Assembly: GCF_002104995.1 (NCBI RefSeq)
Contig: NW_024468258.1
Span: 248,001 to 312,000, forward strand
Origin: Linderina pennispora
Taxonomy: Eukaryota > Kickxellomycota > Kickxellomycetes > Kickxellales > Kickxellaceae
Reading direction: 5' to 3'
Length of the DNA: 64,000 bases
Shown: piece after piece, positions 1 to 11,434 of the stretch
Layout: each line of letters opens with the position of its first letter
How positions within the stretch are numbered: the first letter of the stretch is position 1
Made by a program: the position numbers and the translations under genes
Notes under the pieces: model-generated
Databases searched by the model: none
The model's input: the letters and a program-made list of their open reading frames with translations, nothing else
Told to the model about the DNA's origin: nothing

Positions 1-1001
1 GCAGAGGCTGGCCGCCTGCCCTCCTGTGCATGGTGAGCTCATTGTCTTCGTCGTCATCGTCGTCATCGTCGGGCTCCTCGATCGAATCGTCCAGCTCTGA
101 AGCAGCCAATGCTGCCACGTCTCCGGCGATTGTGATATCAGTTCCTTCCTCGCCAATGTCCTCAAGCGACATCACCATATTGCCGTTCATCTGGTCGAAT
201 ACCACGAAATCGTCAAGCGTGCGGCATGGCAGGTCCTCGACATCGCCCTTCTCCGGATCCTCAGCCAACACCTCAAACAGGACCTCCATTCCAGGCTCCT
301 CCAATGGCTCGTTCTCGCGCTCCTTGTATCTGGCCATCCGTGGCTGTCTGGCTGGCGGCCTTGGCGACTGGCTGGAAGTCGTCGCGGATTTGGAGGCACT
401 TGCCACAGAGCCCCTGCTGTATTGTTGCAGGTGCCACGACAGGGCGTATGCCCTGCGACACCTCAGAGCTAGCACAGCCACTTGCATCCCCGTCTGATTT
501 TGAGATAGCAATGCCCTCGTCGCTTGACTCCCTGTCATCTGCTGGCACTTCTGCTTGCTTTCTCTCCGGTTCAGCGATTTTTTTGCTTCTGAGGTTCGAA
601 AGGAACTCGAAATCGCTCGAATCCAGGTCAGATTCTGCTGAACCCTGGATTAGGATGTTCTTCGCTACTTCAATAAATGGCCATCATTAGTTATCGATGT
701 GTGGAGGTGTGGAGGGTGTGGAGTATCGGCTTTAGGCTGCTTACTTGGCTCTCCGAGACCCGATGCGGCATTTCGAGAAGGGCTGAACCCGCAGGCTGAT
801 CTGCTGCTGAACCACCACCTAGAAATGCGAAAAAACAATGTGACTGAGGTAGATGCACAAAAGTCTGTTTTGTGATTGCTGCTGGTATCACCTACTGTTG
901 GTACGCCAAGCCAATGGCTGCTGGATCCTTCTGCGCTTCGGCGATGCAGGCCGCATGCAGCGCGTATCACTCATGTCTGACTCAAAGTCGCTGCTGTCCA
1001 T
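1..1001 (-). CDS. DNMT1-type DNA cytosine methyltransferase, N-terminal part (partial at window edge)
   Basis: Only the N-terminus is in the window. The start ATG is at 1001-999, followed by a short basic and serine-rich leader. Two introns can be placed with matching phases: exon 1 is 1001-892, intron 891-819 (GTGATA...CTAG), exon 2 818-745, intron 744-665 (GTAAGC...TAG with a CTAAT branch-like site), exon 3 from 664. Exon 3 contains CGKCLQIRDDFQ near 375-410, resembling the cysteine-containing start of the DNMT1 replication-foci targeting (RFTS) domain. After a +1 frame change near 320-360 the protein continues with EVLFEV, LPCRTLDDFVVFD and MSLEDIG, which match the RFTS pattern (LPxRxLxxFxxYD). 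An acidic run (7 Asp, Glu, Asp) lies at about 40-65. The catalytic domain would lie outside the window, so the enzyme class is inferred from the RFTS-like region alone. Another RFTS/BAH chromatin protein is possible. Confidence 0.5.
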
Positions 1002-2336
1002 GCTGGAATGAGGAGAAGGCTGAAGGCGCAGTAGACGCTTTGGTTTTAAAAAGGTCAAGCACAGGCAGTTTTGTCGAGCAGCACACATAGAGCAAGCGCA
1101 CACTCTTGAAAATGCGTGTTTAATAGCAGTTCAAGGAATACAAAGCGAAACAAGAGGTGCGAGGCTAAGAAGTGTCAGGCTGAAAACGCGTAAACAGGCT
1201 GAAACTGATCCTGGCGGGAAATTCGTTGGATCTACTAAAAAAACTATGCACACGCTTTCCAGAACAGACGAGCTGAACCGAGCTGATTATGAAGGCAGCT
1301 CGCCTTGGCTCAGGTACACATCTCGAATTGCTCTGCAGTACATTAGAGCCAGCTCTAGCACCATACATGGTGCACCATGACCACATACGTCAGCAGCCTG
1401 CTCACACGACGCACAGATTGCTAGCTCCCCTTATCCCAGTAACCCCCACTGCGAAATAACCAATATCGACGACAGTAATATTGCGCTCACATCTCACGCC
1501 TTAATTACATGCATGAGAACTACAGGGCGTATTTTTGCTCCCCTTAGGAAAATGCACAGGCGTTTGCCCATGCTTTTTAATTTCGCACATGTCATTATTT
1601 ATGAAATGATGGCCATGTGTGAAATATTTGTGCTCCCTAGGTAAGAATGATATTGAATTGCTGATATTAATATCGCCAGATATCCGCCGAAACCATTTCA
1701 AACATTTGACGCGCATGGTCGACATTCCGCTTTTCGTGCTTTGTTATTTTTCGTTTAATTCCTGTATTTTTTAACTGTTGCTTCCTCGTCCGTCCATGCC
1801 ATATCAGCGACGACCCAAGATCGTATTTTTCCTTGTACAAAAACCCCTTCCCCCGCCATTCTTCCCCGTGTTTACTCCACATTTCGTGCTGTTTGTTTTT
1901 AAAACCAGATCGCCTGGTGTTGGCAGAGATTTCACCCTGGTCCTGTTTTTTTGACAATATCGCTCATTGTTCATCTCCTCAGACATCCACTTACGGACAA
2001 ACGCTGTCACGCGGGTCTAACTGGAATAGTTTCATACCAGACTTTTGACTGTGGAATTCGAAACCAAATCGTTGACAAACTCGCTATTTTATATCCTGGC
2101 CTAGGAAATATCCTCATTCAGTGACCATCTGTGTTCGTGCAGCCGCTGCACGTTCTATTCGTTACTCTGAGTCCACTTATAACTAGCAACAGAAACCCAC
2201 CTGTATATTCAGAGGAACATTCTGAAATCTCTCCTTTTACACGGCCCTACACACCACCTTCTTAATTCCACACGGCAGCACCAGCAACATCTATCCTAGC
2301 AGATCCGCTTATTTTCTATATTTCTAACCTACGACC
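1002..2336. other. Intergenic region, no supported gene
   Basis: AT-richer sequence between the divergent methyltransferase and aspartic protease genes. Open frames here are short, have no family resemblance and overlap on both strands. It probably holds both promoters; the pyrimidine-rich stretch at about 2220-2320 looks like the leader of the protease gene. Confidence 0.6.
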
Positions 2337-3705
2337 ATGTGGAGACAATTGACAATAGCAGGGCTTGCAATCCAGGCTTTGCTGTTATCAAGTGCCGCGG
2401 CGGCTCCACAAGGCTCACAGCGATCCGACAGGCTGCTTCATCGACTAACAGGGTTCACTGATCCGCCTGCGCCGCCTGCCAACCTCATCGCCGGTATCGA
2501 GGACCCAAACTCTCCTTCATCATCCGCTTCAGCAGCCGCGCCTGCCATCCACTGACCAATCTCTGATCAGCGACAACGCATTCCGCATCCCGGTGATGTC
2601 GCACAGATCTGGAACCAGCCGCGCGTCGACAATGCAGGCCCGCGTTCGCACACTGCAAAAACACATGCTACAAGTGCCTGGCAAGTGGCTGCAGGAGGTA
2701 CAAAGCCTGCCAGTCAAAGAGTACGGCAACAGCATCGAGTACTTACGCCGAAGTAGGGGTTGGCACGCCTCAGCAGATGTTCAAACTGGACTTGGACACG
2801 GGCTCCGGTGACATCTGGCTGGCGGGCCAAGAGTGTAGGGTGTGCTCACGGCACAAGAAATTCGACCCCGATCGCTCATCAACGCACAGATATGAGGGTC
2901 GCAAATGGGGCATTTCGTATGGCGATGGGTCGTTTGCCGCCGGCACCACCATCCGCGACACTGTATCCATCGGCAAAATTTCTGTGCCCAACCAAGTCAT
3001 TGGCCTCGCAACTAACGAGTCCAGAGCGTACCAGGTCGATACTGTCGATGGGCTCCTGGGGCTGGCACACAGCGGCGTGGCGTTCATTCCCGGCGTTACC
3101 ACGTTCCTTGACAACATGTACGAGAACAACATTCTTAAAGACCCGATCTTTTCTGTCTATATTACGGAGAAAGACAAGGACGGGTTTGCTGGCGAATACC
3201 TGTTTGGCAGCTATGACAAGAGCAAGTTCATTGGTGACTTGACCTGGGTGCCATTGTATCAGCCCAAGTTCTGGCAAATCCTGGTTGACGGCGTGTCGTT
3301 CAATGTCCAGAGCCTCAGCAGTGAAAAGATGGACATCAAGGGCCCGGCAATTCTCGACACTGGCACAACGCTTATCGTTATGAATGATGAACAGGCAACC
3401 AGAGTTCCACCGCGGCATTCCGTCAGCCGAAAACAGCGATATCTACGGGTGGATCCTGCCGTGCAACACCGATCAGGTCGTACCCGGAAACCTGACTTTC
3501 ACGATCGCAGGCGCCGAGTTTCCACGTGCCGATTAAGAGCTTGATCCGCGAGCCGGTCAAGGGCCTAGACGGCTGGTGCTTCTCGGCTGTAACTAGCGGT
3601 GCCTCCAACTTCATTATCCTCGGCGACATCTTCCTCCGTTCAAACTATGTAGTATTTGACCGTGGCCAATCTCGCGTTGGCATTGCCCCCTCAAAACACC
3701 AATAG
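2337..3705 (+). CDS. Secreted pepsin-type (A1) aspartic protease, frameshifted
   Basis: Extracellular or vacuolar endopeptidase. The ATG at 2337 begins a clear signal peptide ending near SSAAAAP. A propeptide-like segment (FRIPV ... RVRTLQKHM) follows in another frame at 2560-2665. The mature enzyme begins after STYAEVGVGTPQQ and contains both catalytic motifs, LDTGSGDIW at about 2790 and ILDTGTT at about 3352, plus the flap-region YGDGS at about 2918 and DGLLGL at about 3048. The C-terminus has IILGDIFLRSNYVVFD at about 3613-3662 and stops at 3703-3705. Four frame changes are needed (near 2550, 2665-2700, 3395 and 3521), and the last two disrupt conserved sequence without an intron. Directly before the mature part is a cysteine-rich stretch (six Cys in about 26 residues). 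The family is certain; whether the gene is intact depends on resequencing. Confidence 0.88.
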
Positions 3706-4046
3706 CCAGCTAGAGGGATAGCTATATATTCCTCTAGGCTCCTCTTCTATTCATCACGTACATATCCTCCTAACCTCTCCTCCACACCTACTCTATATCT
3801 GCACTTGCGCTTGTTTGTCCTTGCTGCGCATTTGCTTGCAATTATTAGCAATACATCCACGTGACCGATCCGATCGCTTTAGATCGGCCGCCCAAAATCA
3901 AATCAGAAAATCCCAGGTGAAAAAGTGGTGAAAAAAATCGGCTGGCGTTTTCGTTGCCTTGTTGGGCTCTTACTCTTCTGTCTCTCTCGGCTTTCTTTTT
4001 CGCTTCCATAGAGCAGTCGACACCTGCACATATACGCATCACAGTC
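3706..4046. other. Intergenic region between protease and LRR gene
   Basis: About 340 bases holding the protease 3' end (pyrimidine-rich) and the promoter of the LRR gene. No gene seen. Confidence 0.6.
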
Positions 4047-5323
4047 ATGAGGATAACACCGGCGGTTCTGGCGACGATTGTCGACCGGCCACTGTCTGAG
4101 CTGACAGTGCTGAGTCTGAAGGACAAAGAGATCACGCACCTGGACGACATCTCGGCATGCATCAACCTGCGCAACCTCGATCTCTCGGGCAACCATATAA
4201 AGTCAAACGACTCCCTGAGCGGGATCCGGCATCTCGAGGACCTCGTGTACCTGAACCTTAACAACAACCAGCTGGAGACGATTGACGTGATCGAGTACAT
4301 GAGCAAGCTCAACGTTTTGAACATCAGCAACAACAGCCTGGCGACAATCCCCCGCTCTGTTGCAAAATGCACAGACCTGCGCGCCCTGGTTCTGGCGCAC
4401 AACACAATCAAGCGTATCGAGAACGTGGGTGCGCTGGCCAAGCTCAACACCCTGGTGGTCTCGCACAACCAGCTTGAGGACATCCCTAAAATGCCCAAGC
4501 TGGGAGAGCTGAAGAAGATCAGCGCAGCACACAACCAACTGCGCACAGTGCCTGATCTCACCAGCTACCCGCTGCTGAAGGAGCTGAGGCTCAACGACAA
4601 TAAGCTGACAGGCGTGCCGGAGGACATCCGCCTGTGCGCCAGTCTCACAGTGCTGGATCTCGGCAACAATATGCTGAAGGACTGGGTGGCCGTGGCGCCG
4701 CTATCGTCGCTGATGCACCTGGACAACCTGAACCTTAAGGGCAACCCCGTGTGCGAGCTGGAGGGATACCGGGAGCGCATCTTGAAGATGGTCCCGACGC
4801 TGAGGATCCTAGATGGCCAGCGGATTCGATGAAAAATTCTTGGAGCGCAAACAGAAGCGCCAGCGCCATGCAGAATTCGTAAAGCAGCGCGAGGAGTTTA
4901 GAGGAAAGCGTCGGGAGCACGGTAAGAAAAAGACTGAATGGCGGTCCAAGAGCCGCACTGCAGATAGTGATGATGGTGAGGGCAGTGGGGCAGAAGACAA
5001 GGACAAGGGCGAGACAAAGAGAAAGTCGTTTGACAAGAAGCTTGACAAGAACCCTTCGACAAAAAGCCTTTCGACAAAAGCCTTTCGACAAGAAGCCTTT
5101 CGACAAGAAGCGGCCGCGGCGCGAGCATGGCGATGGCAAGGAGGGCGATTTCAAGAAGAAAAAGAGGGACTTTGGCAAGAAGCCGTCCGACAGTAATGCC
5201 CCAAAGAGACTTCAAAAGGTCCAAGCGGCCCGTGAGGGAGTAAGCAACAGCAGCACGCCTTGCACAGTTGGCTCCTTTCCTGACATTTCTGAATGCAGAC
5301 ATAAACACATGCTAGGCAGATGA
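4047..5323 (+). CDS. Leucine-rich-repeat protein with basic C-terminal tail
   Basis: The ATG at 4047 opens a run of about nine SDS22-like LRR units (pattern LxxLxLxxNxI/L), ending in an LRR-cap-like segment with the motif NPVCELEGYRERILKMVPTL and then ILDGQR. The family usually acts as a protein-binding scaffold; no catalytic domain is visible. At 4822 one extra base breaks the frame; the reading resumes as FDEKFLERKQKRQRH, giving a highly charged Lys/Arg/Glu tail. The tail contains a tandem PFDKK pentapeptide repeat (15-base unit, 5035-5115) with two further one-base losses. The final segment ends by 5323, or possibly earlier if GTAAGC at about 5239 starts a last intron ending in GCAG near 5298. 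The basic tail suggests a nuclear or nucleolar RNA-associated role, but that is inference. Confidence 0.75.
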
Positions 5324-5368
5324 TTTTAGATATGAGATGGTTTTAGATATGGAAGCCCTGTTTCGTCG

Positions 5369-6418
5369 TCACTTGTCGGCAACCGGAACTACAGTAGCAG
5401 TGCCCTTCATGGTGATACCGCCTTCGTTGTCTGTAGACCACAGCTCGCAGATGCGCGACCCATCAGCAGCCTCGCTGCCTTCGCTGCGCTGGGACCAGCG
5501 GCCATTCAGTGTCAGTGACTGCTGACAGTACATTGGGCTGATTGCCCGGTACTCGAACGACTTGGCCACATATCCTTTTGGCATGTTCGCCTGCAGCAGC
5601 TGCAACAGCAGCGTGCACGTCAGCGGCCCATGCACCAGCAATCCTGGGTGGTTCTCAATATTGCACGCGTAGTTGTGGTCGTAGTGGATGCGATGCGAGT
5701 TCCACGTCAGCGCCGAGTATCGGAACAGCATAATCTCCGTCGGGAGTCAGCGTGTGGCTGAACTCCGGCTGGCGCTTGTGCTTGACAATCTTGCGCTGGA
5801 CCTCGACCGGCTTCATGTAGACGAGCTGGCGACGCTCGACCATGCTCAGGCCCAGCTCATTGCGTGTCTCGCGCAAGAACTTGACAAACACCAGTGGGTC
5901 CGCATCTGCCCGCTCTTTGACAGAGATGTCTTCGATAGAACTAACCAGCTGGGCTGCCGAGCCCACTCGCAGTGGGTTCTCGGGTCGGAAATCGATTAGA
6001 CCGCCAGGCCCACATGCGCTGCACGAAGGGGGCGGGCGGAGTTCCGGCTGCATGGTAGCCGTCAGGCGACAAAGACTGCTCACTCTTGGCCGACGGGAAG
6101 TACACCAGGTGTGCTGCGGGTGGCAGAGCTGTACCTTCAGCAATATCGCCGAACAGCGGGTCTGTCGGGTGCGGCGGGTAGCTCGATGGCAGGTACGGCC
6201 GAATCGTTTGGTCCAGCAGCGTCAGCTGTCGCGAGTCCATGCGGTCCCACACCTCGGAGCGCGTCTGCTTGGCGTCCTTGGCCCACTGCTGGATCATTGT
6301 GACCTCAGACGATGGAGGCGACGAGTACGACCGGGGTCATGGCTGGTGGAAGCGACCGTGCTACTACTGGCTGCAATTTGCGCAGTGAATGCGAATGACG
6401 ACCGAGAGAAATGAGCAT
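5369..6418 (-). CDS. HTD2: Mitochondrial HTD2-type 3-hydroxyacyl-thioester dehydratase (HotDog fold), frameshifted
   Basis: Likely the dehydratase of mitochondrial type II fatty acid synthesis, which removes water from 3-hydroxyacyl-ACP. The ATG at 6418-6416 begins a basic, hydrophobic presequence (MLISLGRHSHSLRK). The N-terminal FAS1-like dehydratase half includes PPAAHLVYFPSAKSEQSL, as in fungal homologues. The C-terminal HotDog half has FRYSALTWNSHRIHYDHNYA, with the catalytic-type Asn/His/Asp cluster, and GLLVHGPLTCTLLLQLL. Three frame changes are needed: near 6310 (in or just after the presequence), near 6015 (AGGLIDFRPENP resumes) and near 5737 (EIMLFRYSAL resumes). The last two are each explained by one surplus base. 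A mesaconyl-CoA hydratase-like relative is the main alternative name. Confidence 0.8.
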
Positions 6419-6832
6419 TGCCAAAATAGATAACCAGGAATATTCTAAAGCTGATGGAGCTGAAGTTGCTGAAGTTGCTGAAGCATGAGCCAGCTTTAAA
6501 TGGTCGGGAGGATGACACTGGAGGGCCCGGGAAATACTTTTGCCTGGCAGCAGCCGCATGTCCCTCCCGCAGACAACAGCACGCGGGATTTCCAAGCACC
6601 TATCGGATATCTGGGCGTGCGAACCGGGGCTAAGGGGGAGAGCAAAGGACAACTGTTGACCCGCAAGTGTGATAGCAAAGGCGGATCATCTCTGCACGGC
6701 GGATAACCGAAGGCCGGGAGCGTGGCAGATGAAGCAGACTGTGGGCAGTTGGTCATGATTTTATTCGTACAGGCTATAAAACAAGATGAAGATATTAGCT
6801 AGGGCTGAGAGAGGGTCTGTGTCTGGCTGGTC
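6419..6832. other. Intergenic region
   Basis: Contains a short direct repeat (GAAGTTGCT units at 6462-6482) near the promoter of the dehydratase gene. No gene seen. Confidence 0.5.
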
Positions 6833-7045
6833 CTAGACATTCTGCTGGAGCCAGACAAAGAGCTGGAACCACTGCTGAATAGTGAGCCGAGCAATCTGGG
6901 GCTTTGCATCAGCAGGCTTTACATCAGCAGGCTGCGCATTGGCAGGCCGGGCTCCGGTGATGTACTGTGGGCTTGGGACAGGCGCAGCCGAGGCACAAGC
7001 AATGAGCACAACCAGAGCGATAATCTGCAGTCTTGAAAGTTTCAT
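6833..7045 (-). CDS. Small secreted protein with Pro/Ala/Asp/Lys repeats
   Basis: A 70-residue ORF starting at 7045-7043 (MKLSRL). Residues 1-21 form a strong signal peptide (IIALVVLIACASAAP). The mature part is about 50 residues with a short repeat, QPADVKPADAKP, and an aromatic C-terminus, IQQWFQLFVWLQQNV. It has no cysteines after the leader. No family is recognised. It resembles small secreted or effector-like peptides in layout only. The intact frame and signal peptide support a real gene, but conservation cannot be judged. Confidence 0.55.
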   Translation of the reverse strand: MKLSRLQIIALVVLIACASAAPVPSPQYITGARPANAQPADVKPADAKPQIARLTIQQWFQLFVWLQQNV

Positions 7046-9182
7046 GATGTTTCTGAATGCGTGACGGTGGGGGAAAAAGACAGCTAATAGTATGTTGAGG
7101 AATTCGCCTACATCTTGGCTACATCTGTCTGCATTTATATGGACACACGGGAAGAGCGCATGGTCCACGGAGCAAGTGCATGGGCTTCTGGCTATTGTAG
7201 TGGCCGATTAGTTGCATATAGTCCATTGCGGAAGCTCCATATTGCGTTAAATGTCTACCAGCTGACTGACATGGTGTGACTTTGTCGATTACACCTTCGA
7301 TAACAATACAGACCTGGGCTATTGCAGAAATAGGACGCCACCTAGCATGCATATACTTTGGGCCTGGTGCATAATTGCAGGTTGTGCGCAGCCTGCATTG
7401 CGTAATTGCTGTACGAGCTGCAAAGGCTGCAATAAGATACACGCTTTGACAGGACTGGATTGAAGCGGGAGCGACCTACTGGCTGCGCCAATTCTCTCAT
7501 ATGCTGCAGCAGCACTCGGAGATGGTTCCTTTCCTGCTTTCACTGTGACGCCTTCCCCTTCAGCAGATAGCAAGAGCACAATACAGCAAGATGGTACTAT
7601 AAATACCTCCGAGTGCAGTTGGGTCATGTAGGGTGCAGCGCCTCTCCCGGGGTATTTTGTTTGCCCAGAATGGGTAGCAGCTGGGCTGACTCGATTTCTA
7701 AACTTATCTCATCCCGCCCCGAGTCGAGAAAAAGAGAGAACAGCGGCATTCAGCAGCAGGTGGTGTCTCGGTGACTAGGTGGTATTATTGTGCAAGGCTG
7801 TGCCCGAATTCGACTCTACACGAATGGGAACTGTCGGGCACACATGTTGCACTACACACATGAGCTTCTATTGTCTCAAATCCGCCCTGCCCAAGAATCT
7901 GCGCATGGGGTATTTCGCGCAGCACTGCCAAGAGCTTATCTGCAAGTCCTGTCTCCCGCATCTTCCAGGGGCGCACATCCTTGCATCCTGCGACAAGACG
8001 TGATCGCTTGGCCATGGTGCATACTGTGCTGTCAGCATCTGCGGAGATGTGGGCAAACAAGGGAGAAACGGCTGGAGACAGCCTCTCCTCTCCAAACAAG
8101 CAGACACAGAATGGAAGCTAAAAGATAATGGTATGGACAGACATGTGCACACTTGTGCGATGTTCTGGCCTCCACGAGATAGAATGAGCTCTGGCCCTTT
8201 GTCTCGCAGTACCTGCATTGTATTGGGCAATTCTTGGAACAGCAACAGCATAACAGCGCGGCCTTTCAAGGCAAAGAGTGGCAGTGCATCTATGCATGCC
8301 ACGGACACAATAGCCGAAGCGAGCTTGGGTCAGCTTGGCCGCATTGGGCCAAAGGGTACTATATACAAATAGTCCGTGGCTGCGTACTAAACGTAAGGGG
8401 CTCTTGCTGCCAAATGCATTTGGATAATTTGTAGAATGCTGCTGGGCAAGACTGGGGTCAGTTGGTTTTCAGATGTCCGTGGACGACGAGGAGGAGGAGA
8501 GGGAGAGGCGTTTTCCGGATATAATGATATTGCGCGCCCATATGCTGATTCTGCCCTCTAATTGTAGCCCGAATATTCAGACATCCCAGAGCCCCCTTTG
8601 TCGGTTTGTTTGGGGGTGTTTCAGTAGAAGAAAAGGTGCGTCAGATATTCAGGAGCGTCTCGCTCGGCACAAGACCACCAAATGAAGCAAAGCACCACGA
8701 ACAAGCCGGAAAATAAAAACGAAGCCCAAAGTTCTCTCCGAACAATCTGGCTTTGTGAGCGACGTATTTTGCAATTCGCTGGGTAAATTTTACGGGTCAA
8801 CTGGAAAAAGAGTCTCTCGTATAGCGGTCTACTGCCTTACGCTTGTTTTGCCTTGGCCCAGCCAAAGAAAGCCGGAAATAACCAGACGCAGGCAGCAAAA
8901 TGGTATAAATGGCCAGGATATAGTGCAGTTAAGCGACAAGAAGAAAACAGGCACAAACGTAACCTTTGCTTTTTCGGCGCCATCTTTTCTTCCCTTTCCT
9001 CTACTTCTTTTTTCTTTGCAAAGTCTCTGAAAGAGAGTTTTTATATCCACTCTATTCACTATTCAGCACATCGACTGCCCTCAAACAAGCAGCTTTTTTT
9101 AATCTTATCTCCATCACATTTGCATATACTTCGTGTTCAGCACTGCTTTCTGGGTACACAGCTAGCTGCAGACGATCTAAAT
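7046..9182. other. Long intergenic region with arrestin promoter
   Basis: About 2.1 kb without a convincing gene. Frames are short and overlapping on both strands with no recognisable motifs. The right end has a TATA box at 8904-8910 and a pyrimidine-rich leader (8975-9120) for the arrestin gene. Confidence 0.6.
8904..8910 (+). promoter_or_regulatory. TATA box of the arrestin-like gene
   Basis: TATAAAT lies 273 bases before the ATG at 9183. A CT-rich stretch follows, as is usual for fungal leaders. Confidence 0.4.
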
Positions 9183-11397
9183 ATGGAGCTTGATCCTCGT
9201 ATAAAGGTTTTCAAGCTGGAGTTCCCGCTCAACACATCAGCGACAGGGCTCAAACCACAGCGCACATACCATGGGCGCATAGAGGTCTCGGTGCGAGAGC
9301 CGATAGCAGTGCGCCAGCTGCGCCTGATGTTTGAAGGCTGGGAGCGCATAGATTTTGGCGCCAAGCTGGGTGCCTCACGCAAGCAAATCTTCCGGACATC
9401 GGTAGACCTCCTGCGCACACCTGACGCCATCGACTCGATCTCTGGCACACACATCTTCGACTTTACTTGCACCATGCCCAACATCAACTTCCCTGTGGCC
9501 ATGCGCGCGTCGATCTGCGAAGTGTCGTATACAATGAGCGGGTCGCTTGTCGGGTATGCCCCGCACACCCCGTACGAGGCGGTGACACAGTGCGCGAATA
9601 ACATCATGCCGCTGGCATTCGATTCGGTGTCAGTGCAACTGGCGCCCAAGGTACTGCCGTCAGGAGTCGGCTGGCTGAAGCCCCTGGTGATGCGCGACGG
9701 TGTGATGCTGGCGGAGCCCGTGAAGCGCATTTTCAGGCGTGCAGCAGCACAGACAGCCATGAATATTTGCGTGCAGGTGAAAAACCACTGCTGCACACTA
9801 GGAGAAGGCAATTCTAGTTGACATCGATGCGACGATGCTGCAGAAGGACCGTGTGCTGACATTCATTCGCGCAGCCGTGATCGAACAGGTGTCACTGAAG
9901 ACGCATGCGTCGGGCGCGCAGACCGTCGAGCCCATCAAGGGGTTCCTGGCCACGGCCCGGTACGAACAGGGGTCGGCAGTGGTCTTGGCCGAACGCACAC
10001 TCAACCGCAAGGTCTCGGAAATCGACCCTGGCAACACACAGGACTGGCGGCTGCGCACAGGACTGGGGCAGCTCTGACCAGCCATTGCGGGGCCTCAATG
10101 GTGTCCAGAATCTGCGCATCCGTGTGCCGCGCCGCGATGTGTGCACGGCTGAAGGCTGCTATCTGCAGTTCAGCCATGTGCTGCGTATTACCTTTGGCTT
10201 GACATCTCGGCCGGTCAGCGGCGGATTCGACACAAAGTACGCCAGCAAGGACGTGCCGCTACGTTTGGTTACCTCAAAGTTCGGCGATGTCGGACATGCG
10301 TCGCAGGTCGAAATCAATAACCGTCTGTCGGCACTCTCAACCGAAAGCGACGGCAGCGCAGTCAACGAGGCATACGGGTACCTGCTCAGCGAGAACTCGC
10401 GAGCAACAAGACCCAAATCCCTCGAACATTACGCTGGCCAGAAGGACACCCCAGCACCAGTACTCACGCCTGTATCGATGTCGCCACCGAGCTGCCCATA
10501 CACGCCTGTGCAGCGACCCGTGTCCAGCCACCAGCCAGCCTCGCCGCTATCACCACAGGCAGAGTCGTTCGGTGATAGCAGGGACCCGCGACCAGTATCA
10601 TCAATCAGCACGCCTGCGTCGGGTGACCAGTTCTGGTTCGGCCTTTGCCGCCGGTTCCAACGCGGCCGTCGAAGCGCCAGTCGACCATTGCTGAGGTTGT
10701 CACGGCCGCCTGGGCTGACGACAGTATGCCGGCTCTGCCTGCGCAATCAGTGCCTGCATCACCTGTGGGCACGCCTACGCATAAGGAGTCCCAGTCGTCG
10801 CCTTCAGACACGGTGTCGCCAAAGCTGGTGCGTCCTGTCAGCATTGAAAAGTGCATTTCAACGACGCCCAGTCTAGACGACGGGCTGCGGATCCACGCTA
10901 CAACCGACAGCAACGCATCCACGGAGTGCATGTCAACCAGGGACGCAATCGTATATACCAGCGACTCGCTCACCAGCAAGCACCTGTCGGCCAGCTCCAG
11001 CATGGACTTTGAAGGGTCAGAGTCGTCGGCAGCGACCAAGGGCCGGAACAGCCCTGCCGAGGATCCGGCTCTGTCAGAATTCCGCGACCCGTCAGTCACT
11101 GGCACATTCCAGTCCGCGCTGTCATCGCCCAGCAGCAGAGACTACGAGGAGTCACAGATGTCGGTGGCTGAGAAGCGCGGGTCAGCACAGAGCGAGGGCG
11201 AGACCATCGTGTGCACACCCGAGGGCCTTTGTGGCCACAAGTTTGACGAGATCACCTCCAGGCGGTACAGCACATCGCCAGAGCTCGCAATCAAGAAGCT
11301 CGAGCTCCTGTCGCTGCCCGAGCTCGAGCCGCTGGATTTCGGCCGTAGCCTGGATTTAGCATCCACACATGGCGATGCTAGCAACTTCAGCTTCTAA
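9183..11397 (+). CDS. Alpha-arrestin-like (ART/LDB19 type) trafficking adaptor, frameshifted
   Basis: The protein begins MELDPRIKVFKLEFPLN at 9183. The N-terminal arrestin fold contains PQRTYHGRIEVSV and VRQLRLMFEGWERIDFG; the C-terminal arrestin half contains GVQNLRIRVPRRDVC and CYLQFSHVLRITFGL (10105-10205). Fungal alpha-arrestins recruit Rsp5/Nedd4 ubiquitin ligases to plasma-membrane transporters. The last ~350 residues are Ser/Pro/Thr-rich and disordered, typical of the regulatory tail; I did not find a clear PPxY motif. Frame changes occur near 9800, 10080 and 10640. The first two interrupt conserved arrestin sequence and have no room for an intron. The stop is at 11395-11397, only 37 bases from the convergent RidA stop. 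Confidence 0.75.
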
Positions 11398-11434
11398 TGT
11401 GTTTATATCCTTAAAACCTCAAACAAGAGTGTTC

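Noticed and set aside
8853-9182. N-terminal extension of the arrestin frame
   Set aside because: The extension lies over a TATA box and pyrimidine-rich leader and reads as Phe/Ser/Leu low complexity; the family start is at 9183.
7046-9182. Hidden gene in the left gene desert
   Set aside because: No frame joins across plausible introns to give a conserved segment, and no signal peptide or domain motif was seen.
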